From Rhizoclosmatium globosum (taxonomy: Eukaryota; Chytridiomycota; Chytridiomycetes; Chytridiales; Chytriomycetaceae), in contig MCGO01000026.1 in assembly GCA_002104985.1 (NCBI GenBank), positions 124,001-188,000 of the forward strand: a stretch of DNA of 64,000 nt. Reading direction: 5' to 3'. This document shows positions 48,125 to 58,050 of the stretch, one piece after another (positions within the stretch are counted from its first letter, which is position 1; the number at the start of each line of letters is the position of its first letter). A program made the position numbers and the translations under genes. The notes below the pieces were generated by a model. The model worked only from the letters and a program-made list of their open reading frames with translations, was not told the DNA's origin and searched no databases.

Positions 48125-49709
48125 ATGACTCACTGTTGGACCAGACTGCGACTGGCTGGGGCCTGCATTCGCCCCACCAGTCCTTTTACTCTTCAATCTG
48201 CTCCAAGGATTACGCGAACATTGTATCCCGCATCAGTAACCAACATTGTACGCTTGTACGCTGCTGCCCCTTCACCAACACCTGCAGCTCAACCAGCTTC
48301 AGCTATCCCACCCACACCCTCTACTGTCCAGCCATCTAATGCATCAGCAACTGCCTCACCCGAACTGCCATCCTCAGCATCGCCCCCGTCAGCCTCCCTT
48401 GAAGACCTGCGATGGAAAGATCCCCCTCCTTCTCCCTTGCCACCTACGCTTCCCTCGCGAAAGCTCGATTAGCTGCCCTTGTCGTATTGACCACTATGGC
48501 TGGGTAATCTCTTTTCCTACTCCATCAATAGATTTTGAGATTGCATGACTCAACCAAACACTTGCACTCATAGATATGCTGTTGCTCCCATGGCCGTTAC
48601 CCTTCCTACTCTTCTTGCAACAACTGCCGGAACCGCTCTTTGTGTTGCTAGTGCGAATTCATTGAACCAGGTGTGTGATTCCTCAAATCGGTGTCATCAA
48701 GCAAACCAAAAGGAATCATCATTCAAATCAAAACGAATACGTGCTTCTCTCGAAAACGAACTTTTCTCAATGGGATGCGTTTAAAAAAGAAACTTCGAAA
48801 CCATTCCAATCCAACTGCTCTTTCACCTCCAATACTCACACTTTACATTATTCTTCAAAAAAAGTGGGTAGAAGCTCCATACGATGCTCAAATGAAACGT
48901 ACAAGGACCCGCGTTCTCGTAACCCATACTGTATCCGGATTCCATGCATTCTCCTTTGGAATCGCGTCAGGCATTGCCGGTTTCGGAACTCTATACGCAT
49001 TCGTGAACCCCATTACAGGTACCGTGGGAAAAAAAATGAGACGAAAAGAGGAACATACTGACTGACTTTATGTTAATTGTGTAGCTGTATTGGGACTTGC
49101 CAATATCGTTTTGTATGCTGGTGTGTATACCCCGATGAAGAGATTCAGTATTTACAATACGTGGGTTGGCGCACTTGTTGGTGCGATTCCTCCGATTATG
49201 GTAAGTATCATTGCAATTTTTCAATACTCGAGATATTAAAGCTCGATAATAAATAGGGATGGACGGCTTGTACAGGAACATTGGACGCTGGTGCAATTTT
49301 CATGGGTGCTATTCTGTTTGCATGGCAGTTCCCACATTTCAATGCGTTGAGTTGGAACTTGCGTGCAGATTATTCCAAGGCTGGATATCATATGATGGTA
49401 AATTTTTGAAGTTTCATGGTCGTATACTGATGCAACAACTGTTTTTAGTCCGTAACTGATCCTGCGCTTAACGCGCGCGTGTCACTTCGATATGCGGCTG
49501 CATTGATTCCGTTGTGTGCTGTTGCGCCTGTGGTTGGAATCAGCAGTTGGACGTTTGTGGCAGCTAGTTCTGTTGTGAATGGGGCTTTCTTTGTGACTGC
49601 GTACCGGTTCTGGAAGAACAGTAATGATAAGACGGCTCGTGAGCTCTTTTTCATGAGTTTGTTGCATTTGCCAGTTTTACTTGGGTTGTTGATGGTATTC
49701 AAATTATGA
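48125..49709 (+). CDS. COX10: Protoheme IX farnesyltransferase, mitochondrial (heme O synthase)
   Basis: Transfers farnesyl to heme B, making heme O for cytochrome c oxidase, in the inner mitochondrial membrane. Exons 48125-48255, 48405-48503, 48574-48670, 48865-49018, 49085-49200, 49257-49397 and 49449-49709 give 332 aa. The N-terminus is Arg/Ser/Ala-rich without acids, as for a mitochondrial presequence. UbiA-family motifs are clear: [34 protein letters not shown] (prenyl/Mg site), [20 protein letters not shown] and [13 protein letters not shown]. Several membrane helices follow. The first junction (48256-48404) is the weakest: the skipped region is open in a Pro/Ala/Ser-rich frame, but only the second frame matches the family from 48405. 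Confidence 0.92.
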
Positions 49710-49819
49710 GAATAAATATGACTGAAATTAAGTGTTATTTCTTCTCTCTCTCTTCCTTCTACTTTCATTCATTTTTTTCCCACCAACAAACCAAACCAAC
49801 TCAAATCCAAACCAATCCA

Positions 49820-50339
49820 ATGGCCATCGAACGCCCACAACTTCTTTCGAACGCCGAAGTCCTCGAATTCCTCCGAAGCCAAGACGCCCAAGATCATCTG
49901 ACACACAACAACACATCGCAGCACCTCCGAACTGTCTCATTCGAAGTAACCCACAACTACCCATTCTCTCAAAACACACTCACTAAAACACACTTCTTCT
50001 TTCACTAAAAGGTCACAAGATACCTCACAAATCCAACAACGGCAACGCAACTCTCAACCGAACAGTCACTTCACCTCGCAAAACAGCTCAAAGAAATCGG
50101 ACTCACTCAAGCTGAAGTGCTTATGCTAGTGAATTCATGTCCATCTTCGCATGTCGAGTTGTACTTGGTACGCTTTGTTCCGAATTTTGTGTCCTCTTGT
50201 GATCTGGCAAAGCACACTACAGTTATTGATAATGCTTTTTTAACAGATGATTGAAGAATTAAGCGATCGATTCAATGAGGAAATGGTTGAAAAGATTCTG
50301 GCAATGATTCAAGAGGCTGTGGGTGGAATGCAACAGTGA
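49820..50339 (+). CDS. RPC9: RNA polymerase III subunit RPC9 (Rpb4-like)
   Basis: Stalk subunit of RNA polymerase III, pairing with RPC8. Exons 49820-49945, 50012-50167 and 50247-50339 give 124 aa, a usual size for the family. It begins with a family-like LLSNAEVLEFLRS helix, then VSFEVTRYLTNP and the HRDC-like helical core ILTQ/LTQAEVLMLVNSCPSSHVEL and IEELSDRFNEE. Assignment to RPC9 rather than Rpb4 rests on the short N-terminus and the LSN-EV-FL start. The gene lies 110 bp after COX10 on the same strand. Confidence 0.85.
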
Positions 50340-50505
50340 ACACTGTACCAAATGTAGATTATTTATCAGGCAATAAAGTGAATATGGCACACAATGGCTT
50401 GTTAATCCTCGTCTATTCACGGATTTTTCATTGATTTGGGAGGCAAGTTGGGAGGCAACCATATACAAGAGATTTCCCCCCAAAACAATCACCATCCCTT
50501 CAAAC

Positions 50506-51133
50506 ATGTATGAAGCACCAACATTATGCATTGAATGTCAATCTCCTACAGTTTCTTACTATTCTTGGAACACGACCCGTCCTGAGTCCTTGGCCGTTGC
50601 GTTTGGATCAGGCAGAATAAACGCGTTCACTGTAAGAATACCTTGAATCTTCCTCTTCCTTCTAAATATTAATACATTTACTCAAAAAAAAGTCATACAC
50701 ATACTATCCAAACCGGAATTGGCCAGGCTTTACAACGTTTATTCACTACGACGCGTACACGATTGCAATCTGTGCCGAGAAGGCCGCATACCATCAAGCA
50801 AACTTTTATTCTTTCCATCCTCCTTCGTTCACATGTTACATACAATCCCCAAAACCTACACTGGCCATCCATCCAGTGCAGACGCTTATTCCTGGACCAA
50901 AAGGCATTGAATTCAAGGGTTATAATCGTATAATGAATCGCGATTTTAAAGACGCATTTGATTTGTACAAGGGAATGTGGGTGTCGTCGGAGGCAGCTTG
51001 TGCACGTGCATGTTGGGAGGATGTGGATTGCGTTGCTTCTTCGTTCCTCTATCGAGGTTGTTATTTCAAGGCGCCAATGGCGCAAGCAGGAATGATTGCA
51101 GGAACCATATTCCGAATCACCCAACAGTCTTAA
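50506..51133 (+). CDS. Cysteine-rich PAN/apple-like protein, 5' end uncertain
   Basis: Exons 50506-50631 and 50693-51133 give at least 188 aa. Two similar modules are visible. The first ends AICAEKAAYHQANFYSFHPP with a CYIQSP strand. The second is ACARACWEDVDCVASSFLY then CYFKAP. The alternation of a Cys-containing helix with a C-x-YF strand is typical of PAN/apple (or WSC-like) domains of extracellular proteins that bind carbohydrate or protein. No signal peptide is found. The open frame extends upstream of the ATG to about 50376, almost to the RPC9 stop, so a first exon with a signal peptide may be missing, or the gene is 5'-truncated. It sits directly upstream of the Fanzor-like gene. Confidence 0.55.
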
Positions 51134-51668
51134 AAAAATAGAAAGAAAGGAAATAGGAAAAAACTTCAATTAAACAAAGATTTCCTCTCAAATAAAAAAA
51201 GAACTCCTGCAGAATTGGCAAAAAGTAAAGTTCCTCAAATACATCAAAAAAATTTTTGTGTTCATGGGTGTGAAAACCCTCAAAATTCTTAAGAAACTTT
51301 GCAAGTGAGTTCATCCCCTCATCCCCTTCGTCCCTGCTCCCTTCCACATCTGTGAGGTGTTGATAGTGGTCCACGTTCATTATAAGTGCTCTATCTACTT
51401 TGTACTATGTGCGATCATTCCGCAGACACTTTCTCGATGATCTGGTCCTTCAAGGCCCAGACCACTAACCCCACTCAACCTATCGCACCCTTCTCGCCTT
51501 TCCCCTCTTTCTTTTGTTTCCTTCTTCCTACTATCAAATGCCTTGTTTCTTCTTCTCGTGGCTGTCTTTATGACTCTCATGTTGGATTGTCTGTGAAGGA
51601 GGATGGAAATCTCCACAGAGGTTACCTCTTCTCTTACTTCTTCTTCTTCTTCATGTCATTGATACTAG
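51134..51668. other. Region upstream of the Fanzor-like gene; 5' exons unresolved
   Basis: 535 bp. The left part (51134-51260) is very A-rich and looks like a 3' UTR. From about 51404 a long open frame runs rightward (MCDHSADTFS ...) with a pyrimidine-rich centre. Part of it may be the first exon of the Fanzor-like gene: a donor at 51621 joins in phase to acceptors at 51668 or near 51676. I could not decide which. No terminal inverted repeat was recognised. Confidence 0.35.
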
Positions 51669-54600
51669 TTCCTTTGAAGCCATTGTCAAGTTCTATCTAT
51701 CTGTTATCGTACCAAATGGATCAATCGTTATGGTTCTTGTCTCCAACAATTCCACTGTTCTTGAAGCAAAGCAGGCTGCAACTTTGGCTGTTGGTCTCTC
51801 TGTTGATGGTTTCCAACTCTATCGACCTGGCCGGCACTGGAAGCGATTGCCCTCATCTCGATCACTCTATGGTAAGTTTTTATTGTGTTCACTCGTATTT
51901 GTTGTTGCTTATTCAAGCTCATAGATCTTGGTCTGAATCCCAGTACCCTCGTGCAGCTTGGACAACGTCCACAGCCACATAGCCGATCCGCCATTCCAAT
52001 CACTACTCCATCTATCAGTATGCCATGAATTTGCCTGCCTATCAAGTGGACAACGAAATCGATGATACTATACAGTCGCAGAATAATATTGAGCGTTACA
52101 GGTATCCTGCAATCATCATTTGTCATCAAGCCTGTGAAAGAAATTGATGTTGAAATACCTGTTGGAATTGGAGTTGGCGGAGGTGTTGGAGTTCAAATGG
52201 AAGAGGGAGTGGATGAAGAAGACGAAGCCCCAGAGGACAACTCCCAGCTAACACTTGCTCAACTACGAACCTCGTTCAAGACCTCTATTCTCCAATATAT
52301 CCAGCCTGTTCAGTGGGGCTTGTGTCTGGAAACTGGAACACGACTAGTATCTTCAACACCATATGTCAGCATCACACATTTATGCCGAGATGATCTTGTA
52401 AACTTGTTCACTGATATATTTAAGCTGAGCAAGAGCAAGTATTTGTTGTTTGGGAATGAAGGATTCTTGGAAAACAAGGTTGGTGAACAGCTCAACAACA
52501 CAGGTGTTGTGCAGGCTGCATTCAAAGGTGCTATTGCCAGATACAAGACATGGACTACAACTGGCTTGAAATTTGGTAATCTTTTTTCCTTTCTTTGACA
52601 TCGTCTCTTTCATTCTGCTTTCCTAACCCAACACATTCAACCAGGAAAATCATTCCATGAACAGTTCAGCCACTCAAATTGTCGATATCTCTCAGTTGAT
52701 GGTCACACCATATTTCCCAGACTTCCTGACTCTCAAGTTCGTGGGATGCAGTCTGCTGTCTTTGATCAGAACAAACAAACAGCTTTACACATTGAAGGCT
52801 ATTTCCTTGATTCTTGTGATGAACCCGCCAGAGACATTCCATGGCCGCCTAATTTCCCTTCTGTCAATTTGCATTACCTGAACTTGATGCGTCTGGCTTT
52901 AGAAAAAGGAGGTCCACTCTGTCAGAGGCTTGTTGTTCATCCACTGGGATTCAAGATATTTGCGAGTGCAAGGAATGTCATCCATCTCTGTCTGACAAAG
53001 AGCTCAACAATCAACTTCCTGACTTCCAAGAATAAATTTGTGACGTATAGGCCAGGTGCAATCAGCATTACGTATGACAGGGAAACTGGAGTCTTCAAAT
53101 CAATGCTGCCGCTTCAAACTCACCACATGTACACCCGTGAATTATTACTTATTATGAAACAATATTCATACAACGACGCCCCTCGACGCTATCCAACAAC
53201 AACACCCCCAGTCAACCGCAATTCCATTGATGTCAGCTTTAATCAAGTCCAAGAGTTATTGTCTAATTCTTTCAAAGAGATGGCTGAGACTCGAAAATAC
53301 TATGCTGCAAATCCATCAAACCCGAAGGCACGTGAGGAATATCGGCATGCATCTCACTTGGTTCAGTACCTCCGAAATCGAATTCAGAAAGAATGTTCTG
53401 CAAAGCACCGTCGCAAACTGGAAGATGCCATGATTGTGTATGCCCGTCAGCACAACTTTGGTTTGTTTCGTTACAACTCTGTCAAATTGGGCGCAGTTCA
53501 TGCTGAAGATACGGAACTATTCAAGTCTCGGATGGGATCCTTCCATAGTCCCGACGTGTGGATCACCAATCCTACCAAAGCGGTCCAATCTGCGTTTCGA
53601 AATGCTTTTGGAACATCTCGTTTATTGTTGAGCAGTGATCCAGGTGGAAGAACAGTGGAAACGCAGATGGCGAGTACTGGTCATGTTGTTCAGATTGGAG
53701 TTGGATTTGAAGCAGTAATTTGTCGTCTTCAGAAACGCATCAGCAAACTTCAATCGTTTCGAGATAGGGCCATTGATTGACTTGGGGCTGTGGTGGAGTT
53801 AAGGAGCCTAATCGCTGCTGCTGAATTGGATCTTGTTGAATATGCCGCGGGTGATGCAGTTGTAGCAAAAGAAACATTGCGACTGGAAAATCTTGTACTT
53901 GCAGCGGAACAGGAGTTGGAGGCTAGGTTGAAGGAGCTTCGTGCGTCAGCAAGAATGGTTCGTAAACCAACTCCTGGCCCAGATGACATGAATGTGGTGG
54001 ATGAAGAAAATGATGTTCTGGATGAAGTGGGGAGAGTGGATAAGGAGTTGAAAAAGATGCGAAATGAATTCAATGTCACCTTTGTCTGAGGTGGTAACAG
54101 AGGTGGTGGAGATGACACCAACTTTTTGTCACGCCTGCTCAAGAACGCGCAAGAGGACTTGAACAAGTACGCTCGGAGAGTTTGCCAATCTGCCGCGGAA
54201 TGGAATTCTGGTGCAGACTCATACGCTACATCTGACTTCAACTCCAAAACTACAAACAAGAAAGTGACTTCTGGGAAGGATGGTATTCCAAGTGAGTTTG
54301 ATTGATTACTTAATTTTGAATCTAACCACCTACCTCTGTCTTAGAATGGGTCAAGACTGTCCTCTCATATGCGGCCCATGCTTCCATCAGGAAACAAACC
54401 ACAGTAATGGCGTACAAAAAGTCGGAAAATGACGGCGCGTTCTTTAATCCTGGTGGACCTGCCTGGAATATATCCAAAATGAAGAAAGTCATGGCGAAAG
54501 AATTTGATCCCCAGTTTCCTCTTGTTGGTAGAGTTGGAAAGATCAAGGCTGTAATCATAGTGACTGAGGTACCTGTCTTATGGTTTTTGTTTATTTAATC

Positions 54601-54994
54601 TGTTCATTAGATTGGATCAACAATCATGTGCTTTTGCGGTCGCATCTCACGCATCGGGAAGGCCAAGACGTTCAAATGCTCCAACCCACGTTGCAGTGGT
54701 CGTGCAATATGTTCACGTGATAGTCTCACCTTCCGTCTCCCACGTGACGTCAAGAGTGGCCTGTTTATTGAAAATCTAACATGGGCAATTGCATTGATGC
54801 GGGTTCATCACCACATTCGAGGTGGTGGTACAGGAGGTGCTGAAAGCAATCCTGGAAACGGTGATCCAGGTGGTGGAGGACCGGGAGGAGGGGCTGGAGG
54901 TGGGAGTCTGTCAGCGAGTGGACTACAATCCACATGCTTTCCTATCTTGCACTTGGCCTCCCGTGGAGCTGCTGGACACGTTAGCGACGTATAG
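51669..54994 (+). pseudogene. Fanzor-like (eukaryotic TnpB) RuvC nuclease with N-terminal ubiquitin-like domain; two in-frame TGA codons
   Basis: Fanzors are RNA-guided DNA endonucleases related to IS200/IS605 TnpB (family knowledge; one from the chytrid Spizellomyces is active). Exons 51669-51871, 51925-52017, 52102-52575, 52645-54291, 54345-54568 and 54611-54994 join in phase, about 1,000 codons. Residues about 1-75 read as a ubiquitin-like fold (STVLEAKQAATLAVGLSVDG, KRLPSSRSLYDLGL, STLVQLGQR). After an acidic linker comes a long N-terminal region, then RuvC-I (LLLSSDPGGRTVETQ), RuvC-II (VIIVTEIGS), a zinc-ribbon-like CFCG/CSNPRC and RuvC-III (PRDVKSGLFIEN or CSRDS). TGA codons at 53778-53780 and 54087-54089 lie in the same frame, between RuvC-I and RuvC-II. 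Each is one C-to-T change from CGA. A Gly-rich segment precedes the end. 5' start unresolved. Probably a recently disabled copy, or an early-terminating product. Confidence 0.72.
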
Positions 54995-55110
54995 CTGATG
55001 TAAGTTTTATGATTCTCAAGGCACGTACTAACCGAGCTCAAAAAGAAAATACACGTTTATTTCCCTACTTTGAGTCGCTTAAAGAACAATTTAATGAAGT
55101 TCCCTCATCC

Positions 55111-55951
55111 TTACGCAACAGTAGTGATCATCTTGGAATTCAACTCCTTCACTTCCGTGTTCAATTCATCAAAAGACTCCTTGTATTCTCCCGCAGCTTC
55201 CTTGTTCTTCAATGACGAAGGTGTCACAACCATTACACATGAAGTTGGTCTCTTGGTGTTGGATGCGGCTCCCAAATCCTGCTTGGATGGGGCATAGATG
55301 TATGGAACTGAGTTTTCCTCGCACAATACTGGAAGGTGGGTGATGACGTCGATGGGGGAAATGTCTCCGGCGAGGACAACGATTCTGTGATGTGAATGAG
55401 TGAATGAGCAACCAAGAACTGAAGAAAAAAGCTGTGCAAGAAAAGGGAAGAAATGCATTGAGAAAGCTGATGGATGCACGATATTTGCTGCTGTGCGATG
55501 CATTTGGTAGAATGAAAGTTGGTCGAGTCCTGAGTGTATCCAAAAGCGCTTCAAAACAAGAGTATCGCCCATTCCCAATCACAAGCAACCCCGGTTGAAC
55601 CAATGCATACACATCAAAGCGTTCCATTCCCCTTGTTCTACTCCAAGAAAGCAACAAAACAACACCTCAAAGCCAGAGAGCAACTCACCCTTTCGATCCC
55701 TTTCTCAAAGCCTTGATCACCTCCTTCACGCCCCGCTTAACACCCTTTGCCTTTGAAGCCTTCTTGATGGCCTTGTAGACCTTCTTGGTCAGTTTCTTTG
55801 AAGCGAGAGGGTGGGCAATGGCAGAGACTGATTGGCAACGTTGCTCGTATGATGGTCCTTCCTCCTGTTCAGCGGCGGCGGCGGCAGCAGATCCTTCCTC
55901 ATCGTGCTTCTTCTCCTTCTTCTCCTTCTTTTCTTTCTTCTCGGATCCCAT
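55111..55951 (-). CDS. NHP2: H/ACA snoRNP protein NHP2 (L7Ae family)
   Basis: Core protein of nucleolar H/ACA particles that pseudouridylate rRNA. Exons 55951-55689 and 55384-55111 give 178 aa. The N-terminus is Lys/Glu-rich (EKKEKKEKKEKK) with an Ala run. The L7Ae core follows: HPLASKKLTKKVYKAIKKA, RGVKEVIKALRKGSKGIVVL (RNA-binding), AGDISPIDVITHLPVLCEE, YIYAPSKQDLGAASNTKRP. The single intron is 304 nt, about five times the local norm. The gene converges on the Fanzor-like gene, 116 bp away. Confidence 0.95.
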
Positions 55952-56122
55952 CGTGTTTGGTTGTTGGTTGCTTTGTTTTGGTTCTTTTCAAAGTCTTCGA
56001 AAAAAACAAAAAAAAGGAAAGCTCGTGTATACAGAAAGAAGACAATAATATTCAAATACTATTCACACTTTCCAGTCATACTTAAATAGTAGAGCATGAA
56101 TCAAAAACCTAGTAATTCATTG

Positions 56123-57915
56123 TTACTTTCCAATACCCTTCTTGAAAGCAGCCAAAAAGGCCTGACTGGCAGTCTTGTGGTCAACAATTGGCTTTGGGTA
56201 GCCCAATTTAGCAAAATATGCTGAGCCCAAACGGCCCTTTGGATCATGAATTTCCTTTCCTTTGACGGCACTCAGCTCCTTGACATACTTGCGAATGTAG
56301 TGACCATCAGGATCAAACCGTTCACTCTGCAACAACGGATTGAAAATCTACAGGGATTAGACAGGATGAGTATATAGTATAAAATAACTTGACACAAAAG
56401 ACATACACGAAAGTAAGGCTGCGAATCTGTTCCAGTACTTGCACTCCACTGCCATCCCCCATTATTACTCGCCAAATCCCCATCAATCAAATTACGCATA
56501 AACCAACTCTCTCCAAGCCTCCAATCGACTCCCAAATCTTTGGTCAGGAAGCTGCTCACAATCATACGAACACGGTTGTGCATCCACCCTTCAGTCGCAA
56601 GCTGACGCATACCGGCGTCAACAATAGGGAAGCCGGTTTTACCCTCACACCATGCAATGTACAACGGGTTATCGCGCGAGTAGTTCCATTCAACATTGTC
56701 GGTTTCTGGTTTGAAGGGCAAGTTCTTGCAAACGCGTGGGAATTCAATGAGAATGTTGCGGTAAAAGTCTCGCCAACAGATCTAATTTTTACATGTTAGA
56801 TCCCAACTTTTTTTTTTTTTGAATCCGATTGAAAACAAGGAATTTGCAAATAAATATACCTCACTGATCCAGGTGACTAGACCTTCATTTCCGGAATCGT
56901 ATTTGCCGTTGTTGGCTTTGACTGCAGCGTCGAGACAGACACGTGGGGAAATGAGTCCAAGAGAAAGGTATGGAGACAGTTTTGAAGTGAGGTCCTTTCC
57001 GGGAAAGTCACGCGTGTCCTTGTACGACTTTCCGCGGGACTCGATAAAGGTTGCGAGACGGGTTGCAGCAGCTTTTTCGGAGGGTGCAAACGTTTTGTTG
57101 ATGAATTCTGTGACAGAGGCGGGTGGGTTGTCACTTTCAGTGTATGGTGCAGGGAGTGGGTCTGATGGACCAGGGATTGCAGTTGACAGAGTTTCAATTT
57201 TAGCGGCGAGAGTGTCAGAGATGGGCGCCGTGTTTTCTGTGGGGGCATCACGAAGTTTGACAAGATGTGCATTTTTGACTATAGTTTGGATCCAAGTCTT
57301 TTTGAATGGAGTAAAGACCGTGTATGGCTTTCCTTCCTTTGTCCGGACACGCGATGTGTCGATGACGCACTGGTCGTGCATACCATTGTGTTTGATGCCG
57401 ACTGTGTGAAACAAGTGGAATTAGATTTATAAGGCCTTTTATGGTGAATACGCGAGTATTATAGTACCTTTCTCAAGGGAGTCCATGACAGTATGGTCTC
57501 GCCACTCTTCATGCACCTCATACTCCCAGTTCCAGCCAACAGCCTCTGCACCCAGTTCCGAAACAGTATCCACAACCACCTTTGGCACGCCTCTCCTGGA
57601 CTCTGAGACACGGACAACAAGGGGAATGCCGCGTTCCTTCAGGTTTTCCTTCAATGATTCCAGGGAGGCAAGAAGCCAGCGCACTTTTGCAGGAGCCATT
57701 TCGTGCTGGTTCCACTCGGCAGCTGAAATGACAAAGAGGCAAACGACTGGCTTGGATGCCCTGGACGCCTCTTGAACGACCCAGGACAAGGACGTGTTGT
57801 CGGCAAGGCGGAGGTCGTTGCGGAACCAGTGCACAAAACAGCGGCTTTCGGTGCTTGTCTTGGCCTTCTTGGCATCGCTTTTGTTGGTGGCCGTTGGACT
57901 GCCTGCTCGCTTCAT
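56123..57915 (-). CDS. PHR1: Class I CPD DNA photolyase
   Basis: Flavoprotein that splits UV-induced cyclobutane pyrimidine dimers using blue light. Exons 57915-57468, 57401-56860, 56781-56407 and 56347-56123 give 529 aa. A short basic N-terminus with KKAKT could serve nuclear import. The N-terminal antenna domain begins [15 protein letters not shown]. The FAD domain has [50 protein letters not shown] and [18 protein letters not shown], the last carrying the Asn next to FAD N5. DSQPYFRIFNP completes the class I CPD signature, which separates it from animal-type cryptochromes. All catalytic features look intact. The E2/E3 intron contains a T/A homopolymer of about 12. Confidence 0.95.
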
Positions 57916-58050
57916 TGTTTGGGGTTTTGATTTCAAAGCAAGGATCGAGAACGAAATCTCAAACAAACGGTGGAAATCGGACATCCTTTCTCTTCTTCTT
58001 TTTGATTGATTCAATTCTTTCATCGGAATAGTTTGTTTATTTATTTGCAT

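Noticed and set aside
51134..51668. Terminal inverted repeats or target-site duplication flanking the Fanzor element
   Set aside because: I compared the left flank with 54995-55110 by eye and saw no convincing inverted match.
52026..52028. A third apparent in-frame TGA in the Fanzor-like gene
   Set aside because: It lies inside a canonical intron (52018-52101, GTATGC...TTACAG) that joins flanking exons in phase.
53778..54089. TGA recoding (reassignment to an amino acid)
   Set aside because: Several confident genes in this window end with TGA, and recoding would extend them into non-coding sequence.
55560..55620. tRNA-like B-box (GGTTCAACC) in the NHP2 intron
   Set aside because: The motif is incomplete, with no matching A-box or cloverleaf around it.
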